A stretch of 64,000 nucleotides of DNA from Colius striatus (GCF_028858725.1 NC_084776.1:248001-312000), one strand, 5' to 3'. Numbered from the stretch's first letter, positions 1-28,100 are shown. Notes: a model not told the origin generated them from the sequence alone. A program made the numbers and translations.

Positions 1-204
1 TAGACTGTCCTGCCACAAAGCCTGCCTGTATGGGGGGGCCACAAGTACTGCACAACATGTAATCATGAACGTGCACTGGATTTCTGTGGCTACACTGATG
101 ATACAGGACACTGTCATTTGTGGTGCAGATCAGTTAATATAGCAAAGAGGGAAAGAAAAACCTTAAGAAATCTGACTCATCCTTTCGTTTCCCCTTCTCC
201 ATAG

Positions 205-14403
<14,199 letters not shown>

Positions 14404-16025
14404 CTGCTTCTCCTTGCTTGCTGTCAGTGGTGAAGAAAATGCCGACAACATTCCTTGTTATGACAAACCACAAGGAACTCTTCCTGTCCAACATCTCATC
14501 TGCTCTGCTCCCAGAACTGGGAAGTCCAGCTGAACTTGATTGGTCTTTTTCTCTTGTTCTTGCTCATCTTCTCCTTTCCCAACTTTTATGGGTTCTTTCT
14601 CCTCCTTTCTTTCCCGTGCTTTGTTTTCTCTTACTATCCCAGTCTGTGTTACTTTAGTGCTGTGACTCTGTCACTGTACACTGCTATGAGGGTTCCCCAG
14701 TGATGGTTGCTTCTTACACAGATGGCAGTGTGAAAAACAAATTTAGGAGTAGATTTGGTGTGCTCTGTATTGTTTTGTCTTAACAGTATTCCAAAGGGTA
14801 TGTGATAGCACTTGTTGACCAAGCCCAGGGAGAGGAGCTGCAGCTGATTTCGGAGATACCTTTTTTCTGTGAAGAATCTGTCTGTAGTTAGGTCAGAAAG
14901 AGAATTCCATTGAGGCTTTTGTAACTATATTTTTTTAATTTGATATATTCTAAGTATTTATTATGTCAAACCAGAGACTTCTTACTTGGTTTTAATTTAT
15001 CGTGGGTTAGAAAAGAAACATCCCTTTTCAGAGGGCAATGTTTATTCTACAAGGGGAAGTTGCCCATTTGTTTAAACCAAAGTGCATCTTTGGAACAATC
15101 CATTTTCTTTTGGGCTTGCTTTGTTTTTCTTCTTTTCCCACTGCCCTGCCTTGTTCAGAAAGGAAAAGGTTGAAAGGAGGGTTCTTGCCATTACCCACTC
15201 TTTTGATGAGTGGGGAGAGGTGAGTGGTGTGACAGATGCCACTGTATTGAACAGCCTTAACTTGGGTGTGATTAAAAACAGGCAAAGCTGTCCCTAGGCA
15301 GGTACTTTGTTTACATTTGTGCACGGTTCTGTGCTCTGCTGTATCAGAACCTCAGTAAAGCATTAAAACTATTGCTTGACCTTATCCCTCCCACTTCCAA
15401 TCTTACCATCTAACCAGACATTTGTAAGGAGGCAGGAGATAAATAGAACTCTTCAGTGCTAACTGAACAAATCCTCCTCCTTCTGCTGTCCTGTATCCAA
15501 AGCTTAGGCAAACATACAAACATCTCCCCAAACCCCTTGCATATTGTATTTACCACAGGGCATGCTTAAGCCTTGTATATTCATTTCCTTGTCAGTAATG
15601 AGACTGGAGATCCCACATAAGTTAGCTAAGTAATCAGTTTGATGGTATGATTTTAAGATACGGTACCTTTTTAAAGGAAACTTGCATAAAATTTAATTAA
15701 ATTTCTTGCCTTTGCTACGCTGGTTCTGTCTTTCCAAAATCAGTAAATCCTTGCTACACTTATGATACAGAGGAGACCTGGGGAGCAACAAAGCGCCAAC
15801 TAGAAGGAGCTGTTGTGCCTCTCAGAACTGCTGTAGAACCTCACTTCTCTCCATCTTCATCCCCCAGTGAAGTATCGTGGTAGTGCAGGAGCATTCCTGT
15901 GACAGCAATGGGTGGCATTTCACTGCAGGTTCTGACCTAGTATCTCTTACTTACACCACCCTCTGTTGATAGTGGCTGGGTTAACTGGTTTTAGTTTTAT
16001 GAAGTATTTCTTTTGTGAAATCTGA

Positions 16026-16031
16026 AATAAA
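16026..16031 (+). terminator. FASN: Candidate FASN poly(A) signal (AATAAA)
   Basis: Canonical AATAAA about 1.6 kb after the stop codon, with T-rich sequence (tcttgttctttttact) about 40 nt downstream. Confidence 0.5.
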
Positions 16032-17158
16032 ACCAACATAATGTCAGCTTAAAGCATTTCTAAATAAGTCTTGTTCTTTTTACTTTGCTTTTTTAAAATA
16101 CTTTTTAGTCTGAAGAATGTCTTCTCTTTCAGCTTTCTTAGTATTAAACAGAATTGATCACTGGTTGGCTTTTTGTCTTACTCTACCACCATTTCTTAAT
16201 CCTGTGTTTCATCTGGAATATCTCATTTCTTGGTATAAAGCAAAAACTGCTGCTGGTATATCTGATGTGGAATCTGTAGAAATAATAACAATAATAAAGA
16301 AGACTTACTATTATGCAGCATGGCTTTGTGTTGCCATGATTTTGGTACCTTGGACACAACTCAACCACACGCCCACAAGATTGAAGAGGAAACTCTCAAA
16401 ATCTAATTCTGGCTCCATTGTTGTGGATTTACTATCTGTAAACTTGGACTAAAAGCATCTACCTCAAGGTCATTGAGAGTGTTAGATTAGGCAATGGGTA
16501 TAACTGCTATTAAGTTGTTGGTATGACGTCTAAATGTCAGGTGCTAACAGGAGGGAAGTGGGCAATGTGTGAGGGTGAGGTGCCTTACAGCTGCAAAGAG
16601 TAATACTGAAGAGGGGCTGTGGGAACTCGGCGTAGGTGCGTACTACGGGGCTTGGTTACACCTACTGCATACTAGCCATGCACATCCTAGCGTAGGGTAT
16701 TACATAAAGCAAAACGCATCTGGGCTCATAGTGAGCCTGAATGTGTTGAGAGAATCCCATTTGCCTTTATTGTATTTAAAACCTTGAAGGAAAATGAATG
16801 GAGTAATTAAATAAGCCAACAGCATAACAGTTCTGCGCTAAGCGTAAGTCTGAATGGGCTGTGTGGGGAGAGGAATGACTGATGCTGTTCCAGCGGTTGA
16901 AGCAAAACTTGGACAAGTTCTCTGTATAAACATAAATGTGCATGGTCTCATCTAAGCAAAGCCTGAAGATACTGGCTTAGTAATGGAAGTTCCTCAAGAA
17001 TTACTTACAATAAGCCTATATGCTCTCAATGTTCTTGTGGTTGTTTGAAAAGCAGAAGGTTGTTTTGGTTTGGGGGCTTTTTTTTCCCATCATTGTCTAA
17101 CTATAAGCTGCTGCCCTGTAACTTGTTAATAACTGGCTCCTGAATACAGTGTGCCAAA

Positions 17159-17164
17159 AATAAA
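17159..17164 (+). terminator. FASN: Candidate distal FASN poly(A) signal (AATAAA)
   Basis: Canonical AATAAA about 2.75 kb after the stop, followed within 30 nt by a T/G-rich element (ttgttagtgctggtactgc). This is the last strong signal before the DUS1L promoter and so the likely end of the longest FASN transcript. Confidence 0.5.
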
Positions 17165-17190
17165 AAATTGTTAGTGCTGGTACTGCTTCT

Positions 17191-18369
17191 TGTCTCAGTC
17201 CATCAAATTGGCAGAGGTAGAACAATAGCATCATAATGCAAAATCAAATACTACAGATGCTTGTTTTGAGAAGAGGAGGGCAGAAACAAAGTTCTTCATA
17301 TCTCCTATATGAAACTGAAGTGGGAGGCTGTTGTCAAGAGATACTCACTTTTCATGTTCCTCTTTAGCTAGCTTCACAGGCTTCTCTACCCCATGCTGCT
17401 CCTATCTTGAGATGGAAAAACAGTCTCCTGTTGGCCCTTTAACCTTACTGAGGCTCACAAACCCATATTGCTATTTTGAAATGGTGGGCAGTATACCTTA
17501 AATCTGCAATTTAAGCTTAAGAGGAAGAATAAGAACATGCAGCATATGTCACCAGCATTAGTGCTTTTGCTTTTCTATTCTACCCCCTCCTTAGGGGAAA
17601 CACACTTCTCTTGACAGTGACAATAGCTAAAATAAATGCAAGAAGCATCCCAGTTTAATAGAACTGATGACTTTAAACAGCACTACCTGCCAGAAGAAGC
17701 AGAGAAGTGGTGTGATGCTGAGACAGAAGTCAAGTAAAACCCAAAAGATGTTAGGTACAACACTGATAAAGGAAGCAGGCATTTCTTCCTGCTGCTTTTA
17801 GAAGTTGCTGTAACTGAGGATCACGCACCTTGCCTTACCAGCAAATCAGGGTCAAGAGAGGAAAAAAACCAACCTTGAAGCAAGAGGAGAGAGGGGAGAG
17901 GCTGTGTATTTAAAATAAAAAGGGTGGAAGATTGTAGAAAAGAATCAGAAGAGCCTGAAGAACCTTAGCTATTTCTTGCAGCACGGTTCAACTCAGCCAT
18001 GAACGCTAGAAAGCTGGTGATGGGGAAAAAAACGTATCATTTGACAGTGAACTTGAACTGTGAAGGCTGCCAAGGGACAGGCTCTTCCGTGAAGTTACAT
18101 CGATGTTTTGGCTGCAGGAGAGATACAGCTTTTTTGGGTTTTTAATGTTCTGGAAGGTGCTGGCCGGGGACAGAGGAAAAGCTCCACCGTGCCCAGCTGC
18201 GGGGGGCAGGAGCTTCGTGAAAGGCAGGAGGCACGACCCATGGTCTTGTCTTGTATTTTCGGTTCAGTTAGGTGGATGATTTGCCCTGACCACCCAGCAC
18301 CCAGGCCTGGTGAGACTCCCCTTGCTTAGCCCGAGTTCTAGCAATGCTCAAGAACCGCTTCACCTTGGC
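17191..18369. other. Intergenic spacer, FASN to DUS1L
   Basis: I see no coding potential, RNA gene or recognisable repeat here. Base composition shifts from AT-rich to strongly GC-rich at about 18370, where the DUS1L CpG island starts. Confidence 0.5.
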
Positions 18370-19190
18370 ATCTGCTGGCGACGGGGGCCACGGCGCCACC
18401 AAACCCACTCCTCGGGCCGTACGCGCTCAGGTCGGGGCGGGCGGCCGCGCTGCCGGCCGCAGGGACAGCGCAGGGCCCGGGCGCGACCGGCCGCGTCTCC
18501 CAACGCCGCAGCCTCACGCACCGCGGCCGCTCGGCAGGGAGCCCGCCCGCGGCCGCCCCCTCCCCGCCGCGGAGCCTGTGCCCGGCCTCGGGCCTCCGCC
18601 GCGCGCGGTCCCTGCCGGCAGCGCCGCGGTTTCCGGAGGGGCCGGCGCGCGGCTGCACCGCCGAGCCGGCCGGAGCGAGATGGCGGTGGCACCGTCCGGC
18701 CGCCGCGGCGCCCCGCCAGGGCCCAGCGATCGCGGCAGCCCGCGGGCCTCAGGCGGCGGCCGCGAGCCCCGGGGCGGCGGCGCGGGGCGGGCGGGAGATG
18801 CCGAAGCTGCGCGGGGAGGCCTTCTGGAGGGAGACGTTGCGGAGCGCGCACTACGTGGTGGCGCCCATGGTGGACCAGAGCGAGCTGGCTTGGAGGCTGC
18901 TGAGCCGGCGCCACGGCGCCCAGCTCTGCTACACGCCCATGCTGCACGCCCAGGTCTTCCTCAGGGACGCCAACTACCGCCGCGAGAACCTCTACGGCGA
19001 GGCCTGTCCCGAGGACCGCCCTCTGATCGTGCAGGTGAGCGCGGCCGCCGCCCGCCCGACTGCCCCCTCGCCGCCCGCCCGGCGCTGCCGGCTGCCCCCT
19101 CGCCGCCCGCCCGGCGCTGCCGGCTGCCCCCTCGCCGCCCGCCCGGCGCTGCCGGCTGCCCCCTCGCCGCCCGCCCCGCTCCTTTCGGCA
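18370..19190. promoter_or_regulatory. DUS1L: CpG island promoter of DUS1L
   Basis: Very GC- and CpG-rich block covering the region upstream of the DUS1L ATG (18798), exon 1 and the first ~150 bp of intron 1. An ETS-like 'tttccgg' lies near 18630. A YY1-type 'gagatggcgg' at about 18677 lies 118 nt upstream of the ATG and itself contains an out-of-frame ATG. There is no TATA box. The transcription start is not determinable from sequence. Confidence 0.75.
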
Positions 19191-22100
19191 AATCCAGACG
19201 TTTTTCAAATGCGCGTCAGTTCAAGCTAGTCAGCCTCAGACAGATTTTAAAGGGGTTATAGAGGATGACAGAAATATCCTTTTCTTCACTTAAATGCTGC
19301 TAAGGCTGCTTAACCCGTGAAGATAAGTGTGTTCTTTCTGTTTGTCCTCTCTCTAGTAAACCACAGGGGCCTGAAGCGCTACACTTCTCAAAGTTTCGGG
19401 CCTCTACACCTCATCTTTAGAGACAGATCGCAGTTGGTCTTCTAGTCAAGAGTTGTTCCAGATCCGACACCACTCAGAGAAGGTCACAGTTTTTTGAGTA
19501 GTTCTCTGAAACCATGAGCTCTGTGCTTAGCTATCCAAAAAAATGATGCAAGGAAGATAGGACAGACTTTTAAGCTTGTGTTGTTTCTGTTTCTTGAGTA
19601 CTGTGTGAGGTACTTCAGGTACTTCCCAAAGAGAGAAGATCCCGTAGATCTGGTAATGCATGGAAAGCGTCACTGTGAATAGAGATTTCCACATGTGGAA
19701 ATCAGTTCAGTGGATGATGGTTTTTCACTCTGGAAGAGAAGTGTCTCTTCTGACTGAGGAGAGAGATGAGAGAAGCCTGTGGAAGTATAACTGGCTTTAA
19801 GATGGGACGTGATGGTTAAGTAAGGGTAGCAGTAGTTACAAAGTGCAAAATTCGTTACCTTGGGATGTACTGGGTGCTGAAAGATTGAATGAGTTTAGAA
19901 GGCAAAAGAAGGAAGGCTCTATGGAGGATTATTAGATGCAGGGACCATCACTGCTTCCAAAATCCTTGAAGATGCTTTCCAGCTCCTGCTGCTCTGTAAA
20001 CACCTGTTGTTGACCGTTATCAGAGCAGGATGAGGTGGACCTTTGGGCTGCCTTGGTACAGCTTTGTGTATCCTTTTTCCATGGGAGGGAATTCCTTTTG
20101 GCACAGAAAAACATAGGTGGCGGAAATTTAAATATTTAGAAAGCTGTATGTCTTCTGAACACAGATGTTCAGCTCAGTAAGCTGTGACTGTGAGCTTGCT
20201 CTATTATCCTCCTCCCACTGGCCACTATTGGACACCACCTTTACATATTAAAATATTACAACTGTTTGTTCTACAGGGGACTTTAAGTACTGTTCCTTTT
20301 ATGCTTGGGTACTATATGTCAGGTATTGTACAGATATTTCTTTGCCACTTGAATGCTCATCGTTCTCATTTTATCATTGGAAGGCTGAGGATCTTTAGCT
20401 GGTAAGTTTCACAGGTTTTGTTTCTTTGTTTTTGAGACATGATGTTTGCTATTATTAACTACCTATTGTGCCCTTAGCAAGTAGCTGCTTCATAACTCTG
20501 TCATAACATGTCAGTACTTGAAGAAATCTTTTGCCTGGTTTTTACACTTCTCTTTTCTTTCTGAGTTCTGTGCCAATGACCCGGAAGTGTTTGTCCAAGC
20601 AGCGCTGTTGGCTCAGGATTATTGTGATGCCGTAGACCTAAATTTGGGTTGTCCCCAAATGATTGCAAAGAGAGGTAGGTGTAAATCTCAGCCCCTGGAC
20701 ATACACGGAAATGACGTGTTTCAAATGTGAATGCTGGCAGGAAAACATCAAGAGGACCAAATTAAGCCTTGGTATAGGGGGGTGGCTGCAGTACTGCTGA
20801 AGTCAGACTTGTTACACCCACTTTCAACAGGTAATGCTTTGTAGTACCTAAAGCAAATATTAGATACGTTAGTAATTAATTCCAGCTTCTCTTTAGTGAC
20901 AACACTTGTATCTAGAATACCCTTCAGAAAAAGTTTTTTTGGCAAGGGCTTAATTTTCTTTGTGATTTCAGTTGCTCAGACAGGTTTTTTTGCAAAGCTG
21001 CAGTTAGGATTATATTGCACAGCCATTTCAGCATCTCCTGCTTCCTTGATACTTGGAGAGTTACATTAGAATGTAAGAGGATAACACCTGCTGAATGCCT
21101 TAAAGGTATTGCAAAGATGGCTGTGTTTGAAAACCAGAACCAGTGTCTGACAGTTCTGGATCAGTTAGGACGTTGAGGAAAGATTTTTTCCGTAGCTGCC
21201 CGTTCCTCTTCTAAAATGTCTTTCAAAGACTAGTAAGAAATGAGTAGTGGTGTACAGGGCAAATAGGTCTTTCAGTCTCATCAGGTTTCATGCTGAAGGG
21301 ATGAATATAAATCCCTGAAAGCTGGACTTTGAGCTGCCAATGTCAACACACCAGCTATAGGGAGCAGGAGTGAAGGTAGGGTGTGTGGATTCATCATTTA
21401 TCCTGTAAATCTAGGGTGTCATGGGGAACAAAGTGATCCAACTTTTCCAGTTTGGGCAGGACAGAGCAACTCTGTTTCTGCCAGTGAGGCATGATTGTCT
21501 AGGTCTCTCTATGTTAATGTTTATGGAACCTCTGTACTTCAGAATCTTACTCTTCTGTACAAGTCTGTCATATGCTATTTTATTATAGGTCATTATGGAG
21601 CATTTCTGCAAGAGGAATGGGATCTTCTTCAGAGAATGAGTAAGTCTTTAGAGAGGCTTCACTTTGAGGAGATTTAGGGATCTGGGGGGAAGGAGGTGCA
21701 CCATGTTGCTTCAGGGAGGGTTATATTCAGGATTTTTTTTCTTTCTTACTGTACTCTAGCATCACCCTCAGAATACCTGATGGTATCCCACTACAAGCTC
21801 AGACTAGATCTACTAGAAGACTTCAGTACCTGAAGCAGACTTTAGGTGAAAGTGAGTCAGTTAAGTCCCAGTCTAATGATGGCTTAGTGGCTTTGTAACT
21901 CAGAGCAGAACTCTCAGAGCCTTACTTCTTCACTTTGGAGTTCTGGATTGCCAGTATTTGTGTTTCTGTTTGATGCTACAGTTCCCCTTTTCAGATCAAT
22001 TTAGGGTACTCCTTCTGTCCACATCACAGCAAATTATGCCTCTCTTCTAATTTATATAGGGTGTTTCCAGCCTTTCAGTAGCATTTGTGAGCAGTATTGG

Positions 22101-25100
22101 TTTTTTTAAGAAATACATTCACAAGTGATTTAAAAAGCAAGGGTTTGGTCACCATGTAGAGCTAAGAATGTTCCTTCACCCCACTTCAAAGCAAGTGTCT
22201 GAACCATGGAGTTGGAGAGACTTTTCTGTTTGCATTCCCTGTGGTCCAGGGAATCTTGAGTCATGTTTGGCATAAAGACACTGATGAGAACCTGGAAAGA
22301 TAGCCACTGCTTCCCTGCCCAGCATGTAATATGGTTGTTAGGCCGCTTTTCTTAGGAATGAAAGATGCAAATCAGAACAGCTTCAAGGTGGGAAGAGAAT
22401 GCAGGTCATCCAGTTGTGTGAGAACCCAGGCCTCTGAGTAAGACAGTTGTCTTATTAGGCTATTGTATAAAAAATGGACAAAGCCTTGTCTTCCTCCTTC
22501 TCCCCCAGCCTTCTTTAAAATGATGGAATACTATTTTTTGATTGCATTTTACACACCTTGCTTGTTCCTTAGGAAGGGTGATAGGAAATGCCTATCATTA
22601 GAGCTCCTAGGATTTAGATTAGAAGACAGCGGGTGACTTCCTACATTGTTCATCGGGGCTGTGGAAGAGAATTTCAGGCATGCCATTGCTCAGTGTTTTC
22701 TTGTTGGATGTCTTCCTTAGTTCTCATTTTAGTAGTTTTCCAATTCTTTACACTGTGTAAAGACTATGGGAGTGTAACCCCTTGTTCTAGGTTTCACCCT
22801 GACTCTGTAACCTGCCTTTACTACTCAACTAGGTCCACAGCCTACCTCAGTTAAAAAGCTCCTTCTTGCCTTGGACAAGACTCTGCTTCTCATGATTGTT
22901 TGGGTGATAATTTGGAAAGGTGCAAAGCGTCTCTTTTAGAAAAGGTGGACGAGTGTAAACCTTTTTGGCAGAGTAGGAGGGGTACCGTAGCCTGTGTTGA
23001 CAGCAGGCCTGTCTCAGTGATTAAGATTTGAGGGGAGTGGTCCTTGAAAGTGAAGGTTTGTTGCAGTGGAAATGTTAGAAATATTCAATGCTGACTATTT
23101 TATGCCTTCTTGTTAGAACGCAGACTTTGTGCTTCACATTTTACTATTTCTTGATTAACCTTTGCAGTAAGGACTGCAGAGGACGGTGGTGGTTGTTTAA
23201 GCTGAGAGAACGGCACAGCATTAACTTTTCAGGCTTTTTCTGTACCATACCCAGTGTCAGATATTGAAGAGAGCAGGCTCTTTTTGTAGCATTGTGCAGC
23301 GCACTTACCTGTCTTTTCAATCTTTCCCAGTCTTACTGGCTAACGAGAAGCTCTCTGTTCCCATCACATGCAAAATCCGCGTTTTCCCAGAAATTGACAA
23401 GACAGTGAAGTATGCACAGATGCTGGAGAAAGCTGGCTGCCAGGTAAGGAGGCAGCTGCTCTCTGGACACGCGTCTCTGTAAAGCATCTGATGACCAGGT
23501 CTCAGTGTACTCTGGAGATGAGTAGGTTACGTTGTGTTACAGTCAGGGAGAATGGGATGCAGAGAGATTGCATGTATTTGCTGTCATAGGCAGCAGGTCA
23601 GTAGTATGATGTGGAAGATGTCATGATTTCAGTCTCTCTTGCAGTCGCTGCACAGTGCAGCATCCTTTGCTGCAGCTGTGTTTCTCAGTCTGACACAGGA
23701 CTGCAGGAGGCAGTATGAATGCATGAAACCCACAGAAAAAACAGTATCAGAGATGACCACCACTAGTGAAGGAATAAGCATCCTTCTAGGATTTAACTCC
23801 CATTGAATTGGAAGAGACAATCTGTAGTTAGAGCCAGTACAGAGAGTGTTCAGGCCTTCTGCTGAGGAGCAAGGTAGATCCATGTATCACAAATTCCAAA
23901 GTGAATCACAAATGGGAGCAATACCATAGGAAATGTGTAGGTTCTCCCAAGACACAATCTTGTCATGCCATGGAGTAGCAAGCTGAAAGAAGCCCAAGAC
24001 CATGCCATGGTAGGTGAGCTGCTGGTATTTTTCTGTGATACCAACATCCCTGCACTGTTGAAATAGCAGTGGGGATTCAGTGGCATCCATGCAGTGTACA
24101 GAGTGGAAGGAATTTTTTTGTGAGTTGATTTGTTCCAGTGGTTCATACATGTGAAAAGTAAATGTAACTTTATTTTCTAGCTGCTGACTGTGCATGGCCG
24201 TACTAAAGAGCAGAAAGGACCACTTGCTGGTGTGGCATCTTGGGAGCACATTCAAGCTGTCAGGTTAGTAAGCAGTACCAATCTTACTAGATTTCTGCTA
24301 ACACACTGTGAAGGCAGATGTTAAGCAGAGCATGCACTGGCGTCGAAGAGCAAACAAATTTGTGTGACAGGAGTGGAATTTCTGGGTTGAATCTTAATTC
24401 CCAATTTTATGCATCTGATTCACTGTACAGAAAAGCTGTAAGCATTCCTGTATTTGCAAATGGAAATATCCAGTGTCTCCGTGATGTGGAAGAATGTATC
24501 CGTAAGACAGGAGTGCATGGTGTCATGAGTGCAGGTAAAGAAAATCGACTTTTACTTATAATAGATGAAAATATGATAGGATTAAGAGTATTCTTGCTCT
24601 CTTTGCAGCCCCTTATACATTTATTGAAAGCTTACGTCAGACTGACTCAGTGAACAGCTTAGATTGAAAGCCAAGTGGCCATTCTCTCTTCTGTTATACT
24701 GACTATCTCTTACCAGGACCAGGAATCATTCAAAATTTGTGAGAATTCTTATGTTGGGCTTGTGGAACCATCGAGTTAACAGCTCAAATCTAATTACGTG
24801 ACAAAGGCATATGGAACTCTGTTGTCCTGGAATTTTTTTCATGACACCTGTTAATCAGTGAAATGATTTTTTGATGGATCTTGATGCAGAAGTGCATCCA
24901 CTGATTAATATTCCTGCAGATGGCTTATGTTGGGAAGAGTTAGGGTAGACATCAGAAGCAGCTTCCTGTCACTCACACAGTTAAAGCATTTTTGGGGAGA
25001 AACATAGAATCATGTTAAAACATTTTTGGGGAGATCATAGGATCTTACTTTTAGAAAATACTTGTTAACAAAGAAAGTAGTAGAGGAAAGCATAGTGAGA

Positions 25101-28100
25101 AGCAATATCTGTGAGCTTGGGCCAGACAAATGTGAATATAGGCGTAAGAAGACACCATTTGTCAAGTGTCTAGCCACGGGGCAACAAAAGCAGTGATTTC
25201 TCTGTTAATTTTTTTTACTGTCTTCCTGTTGAGTTCAGATGCCTTTTTAGAAAGTTTACTTAGATATGAGCTATTTGGCTCAATTAAGTATTGTATAGTG
25301 AAATATAGTATCCTGAGGTCAGGTGAGAGTTTTGTGGACCCTGTGTTCCATTTTGTTGTTGTGATTCTACCAGCCAGTCAGACACATCACCCATGTATGC
25401 AGAGCTGATTGAGCTCCAGAGCCTAGATTTTGTTTTCTGTTTCAGTCTTGAAGCAAAAGGTTTGAGTATTTCTTTTCATTCCTTAGAAGGTAATCTTCAT
25501 AACCCAGCTTTGTTTGAGGGTCGAAACCCATTGGTGTGGGAGATGGCTGAGGAGTATCTGGAGATAGTGCAGAAGTACCCTTGTCCATTGTCTTATGTTA
25601 GGGCTCATCTCTTCAAGCTCTGGCATCACACGTGAGTATCTCCAGAGAACTCTTAATTTTTTCAGGGCTCATCTTGCTTAGCAAGTGTCTGGCTTTTCTG
25701 GACAAGGATTTGTCTGGCCAGAATCAATATGCTGCAAGGTTCTTTCCTGGACCAGGCTGGAGAGAGTGTGGGCTGAGGCCTTTGCCCTTCACTGCACATC
25801 TGGGGAACAGGGCATGGGGAATGAACAAGTTACCACACGATAATCACAGCACATCAGCTACCACGTGGTAACTGCCCACATGAACACATGCACTTTATGG
25901 CAAACTTAAGTTACCTTTTTGTTCACTGTGAAGCAAGCTGTCTGCATTTATTGTGGAGTAAGAGCATGGCCACGGGCAGTTACTGAGAAGCGGCTGATGC
26001 ATTCTGTGTTCATGTAAGCTTATCTCAAAGCACCTTGGTTATGTGCCGAGTATATACTTGGAAATATGGACAAGGTATGTGTGCTTTTCTCTGGACTTGA
26101 AGAAAATAAGCTTCTACCAAAGGCAAGTGCAGCAAGACAAATCCATAAAAAGCTTTTATAAAGACATTGTTAGTTGATCAGTCTAGCATTAATGAATAAA
26201 TATTACTTAATGTTTGGGATTTGCCTCAGGCTTCAAGTTTACCAGCAGCTGCGTGAAGAACTTGCAAAAGTGAAGACTCTAGAGGGCATTGTGGATGTCA
26301 ACAGGGAGCTGAAACTACGATGCCAGGTACTGAGATGCCAGGGCCCTAACCTCGCAGAACAACACTGTCTGCACTTGATGGGAACTTACCGTGTATGTCA
26401 TGCAGGTGATGTCTGTTAGTCGCTTTATTGGAACGTTGTGGCTTACCAACTTTGATATTGGTAGTTTACTACAGCAGCAGTGCCTTAAGCCTGAATGACT
26501 TTACATTGGGTAAAGTTTATTTAGGAGTTACAAATCTGCATCAATTAATCTGCCTTAGTACAGGTGTTCTGCCTTTATTTAACTGTCCATAACTGTGAGT
26601 TTAAATTTCAGTTTGTGATTTTTCATAAGTATTAGTTAGACTGTTTCCCGTGAGCTCCAAGAAAACTGACTATAACTTTTTGCTGCAGGAAGAAATAGCT
26701 AATCAGAAAGAAGGAGAAAAGCCAAAAGAAGGGTTGCCTTTTTTCCACTGGATCTGTCAGCCATACATCAGGCCAGGGTAAGTTATCTAACATGAGCAGA
26801 TACCCATAGGCCTTTCCCACTTGTACAGTCAGCACAGAGACACCCAGTTCTGTTCTAAGAACTTACATTCATTTGAATGTGTGAAGACTTTGATCTGTTT
26901 TTTCTTTTGTTCTGGTTATTGCTTTGTTCGTGGGGATGTTGCTCATTGTGTGCATCTTCTGCTTTAGATCCTCCTTTTCTCTCTGGAAAGTAAAACCCAA
27001 GAATTGTACTACAGCTCAGAAAGAGAACCTGATGTGCAACAAATGTGCTGCCTGACAGTACTTTATTGTTATATGTAACAAGAATGTTGCTGGTAACAGC
27101 AGGGCTGGCAAAGATGTGAACTAAACTGTGCTTGTTTTGTGGGGAAAAGCTTTTCAGATAGCTTGTTCCTTTTCTGTTGAGAAAATCGGGCTGAAGAAGA
27201 GAACGAGCCTGACACAATTAATAACTAAATAAATAACAACCGGGAATACAGGTTAAACAGATGCCTAACTAATCTAACTGGCCAACTTTCACTGACTTCC
27301 CAACCCCTATATCTGACAGTATGTCTGTTACTAACAGCCAGTGTTAACAAGCGTTGGGATTTTTTCTATTCCACTTCTATGGGCAGTGACACTTATTTGT
27401 AATGTAGCAATGACAGTTTATCCAGATTTCTGTAAAACAAAGCAGTGGGTAGGGAACACCTACTTGCTCTCTCAGCCAGCTTATGATGATATCCACTGTT
27501 TTAGGCCAAAGGAGAGATGCAAGGCGAATGGTGCCAGTGGGACTGATAAAGGTGTGCGAGGGAAGCGTGCTCTGGAAGAGGAGGAAGATGGAAATTGTGC
27601 GCTTCTATCAAAGAATAAACAAAAAAAGAAGTTAAGAAATCCAAATAAGACCTTTGACCCATCTTTAAAACGTAAGTTCCATTTATTGGCGTAAATGCTT
27701 GTAAAGTTGCTGATGCTACATTTCACATAAGTTGCCATTATTTGTTCTCCTGGTTAATGTAATTGTAGAAACTTCTTTAAAAAGAGAGGAGATTATTAGG
27801 AGATTTTGGTAGTAGGCAATGTGGTGCAAATTACATTCATTAGTAAAGAAAGCAAAGATCAAATAGGTCACTGATCCACTATAAGCATCTTCTTAAGATC
27901 AAAATGCTTTACAGACTTAACTACGGTTGTCACTAGTATTTGAAACTGAAATTTTTGTAGAATCATAGAATGGTAGGGGTTGGAAGGGACCTTTAGAGAT
28001 CCAACCCCCCTGCAGCAGCAGGGTCACCTAGATCAGGTCGCATAGGAATGTGTCCAGGTGGGTCTTGAAGACCTCCAAGGAAGGAGACTCCACAACCCCT

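Larger units (their letters stand above)
14404..17190 (+). other. FASN: FASN 3' untranslated region and downstream flank
   Basis: This is non-coding, T-rich sequence after the FASN stop. It holds several candidate poly(A) signals: ATTAAA at 15362-15367, AATAAA at 16026-16031 followed by T-rich sequence, and AATAAA at 17159-17164 followed by a GT-rich stretch. From family knowledge, avian FASN produces mRNAs of more than one size through alternative polyadenylation, which fits this spacing. A 111-codon ATG frame at 16117-16452 has no recognisable family features and is probably chance. Confidence 0.6.

Noticed and set aside
16117-16452. 111-codon ATG frame downstream of FASN
   Set aside because: It lies in the FASN 3' region and has no recognisable motif or splice context. 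It is long for AT-rich DNA but compatible with chance.
19060-19177. CRISPR-like spaced repeats
   Set aside because: The 32-bp units are directly adjacent with no spacers, and the genome is vertebrate. It is a minisatellite.
18344-19261. 305-codon plus-strand frame and 282-codon minus-strand frame over DUS1L exon 1
   Set aside because: They run through a CpG island and the 32-bp minisatellite and have low-complexity Arg/Pro/Ala/Gly composition. The real exon 1 is 18798-19034 in a different frame.
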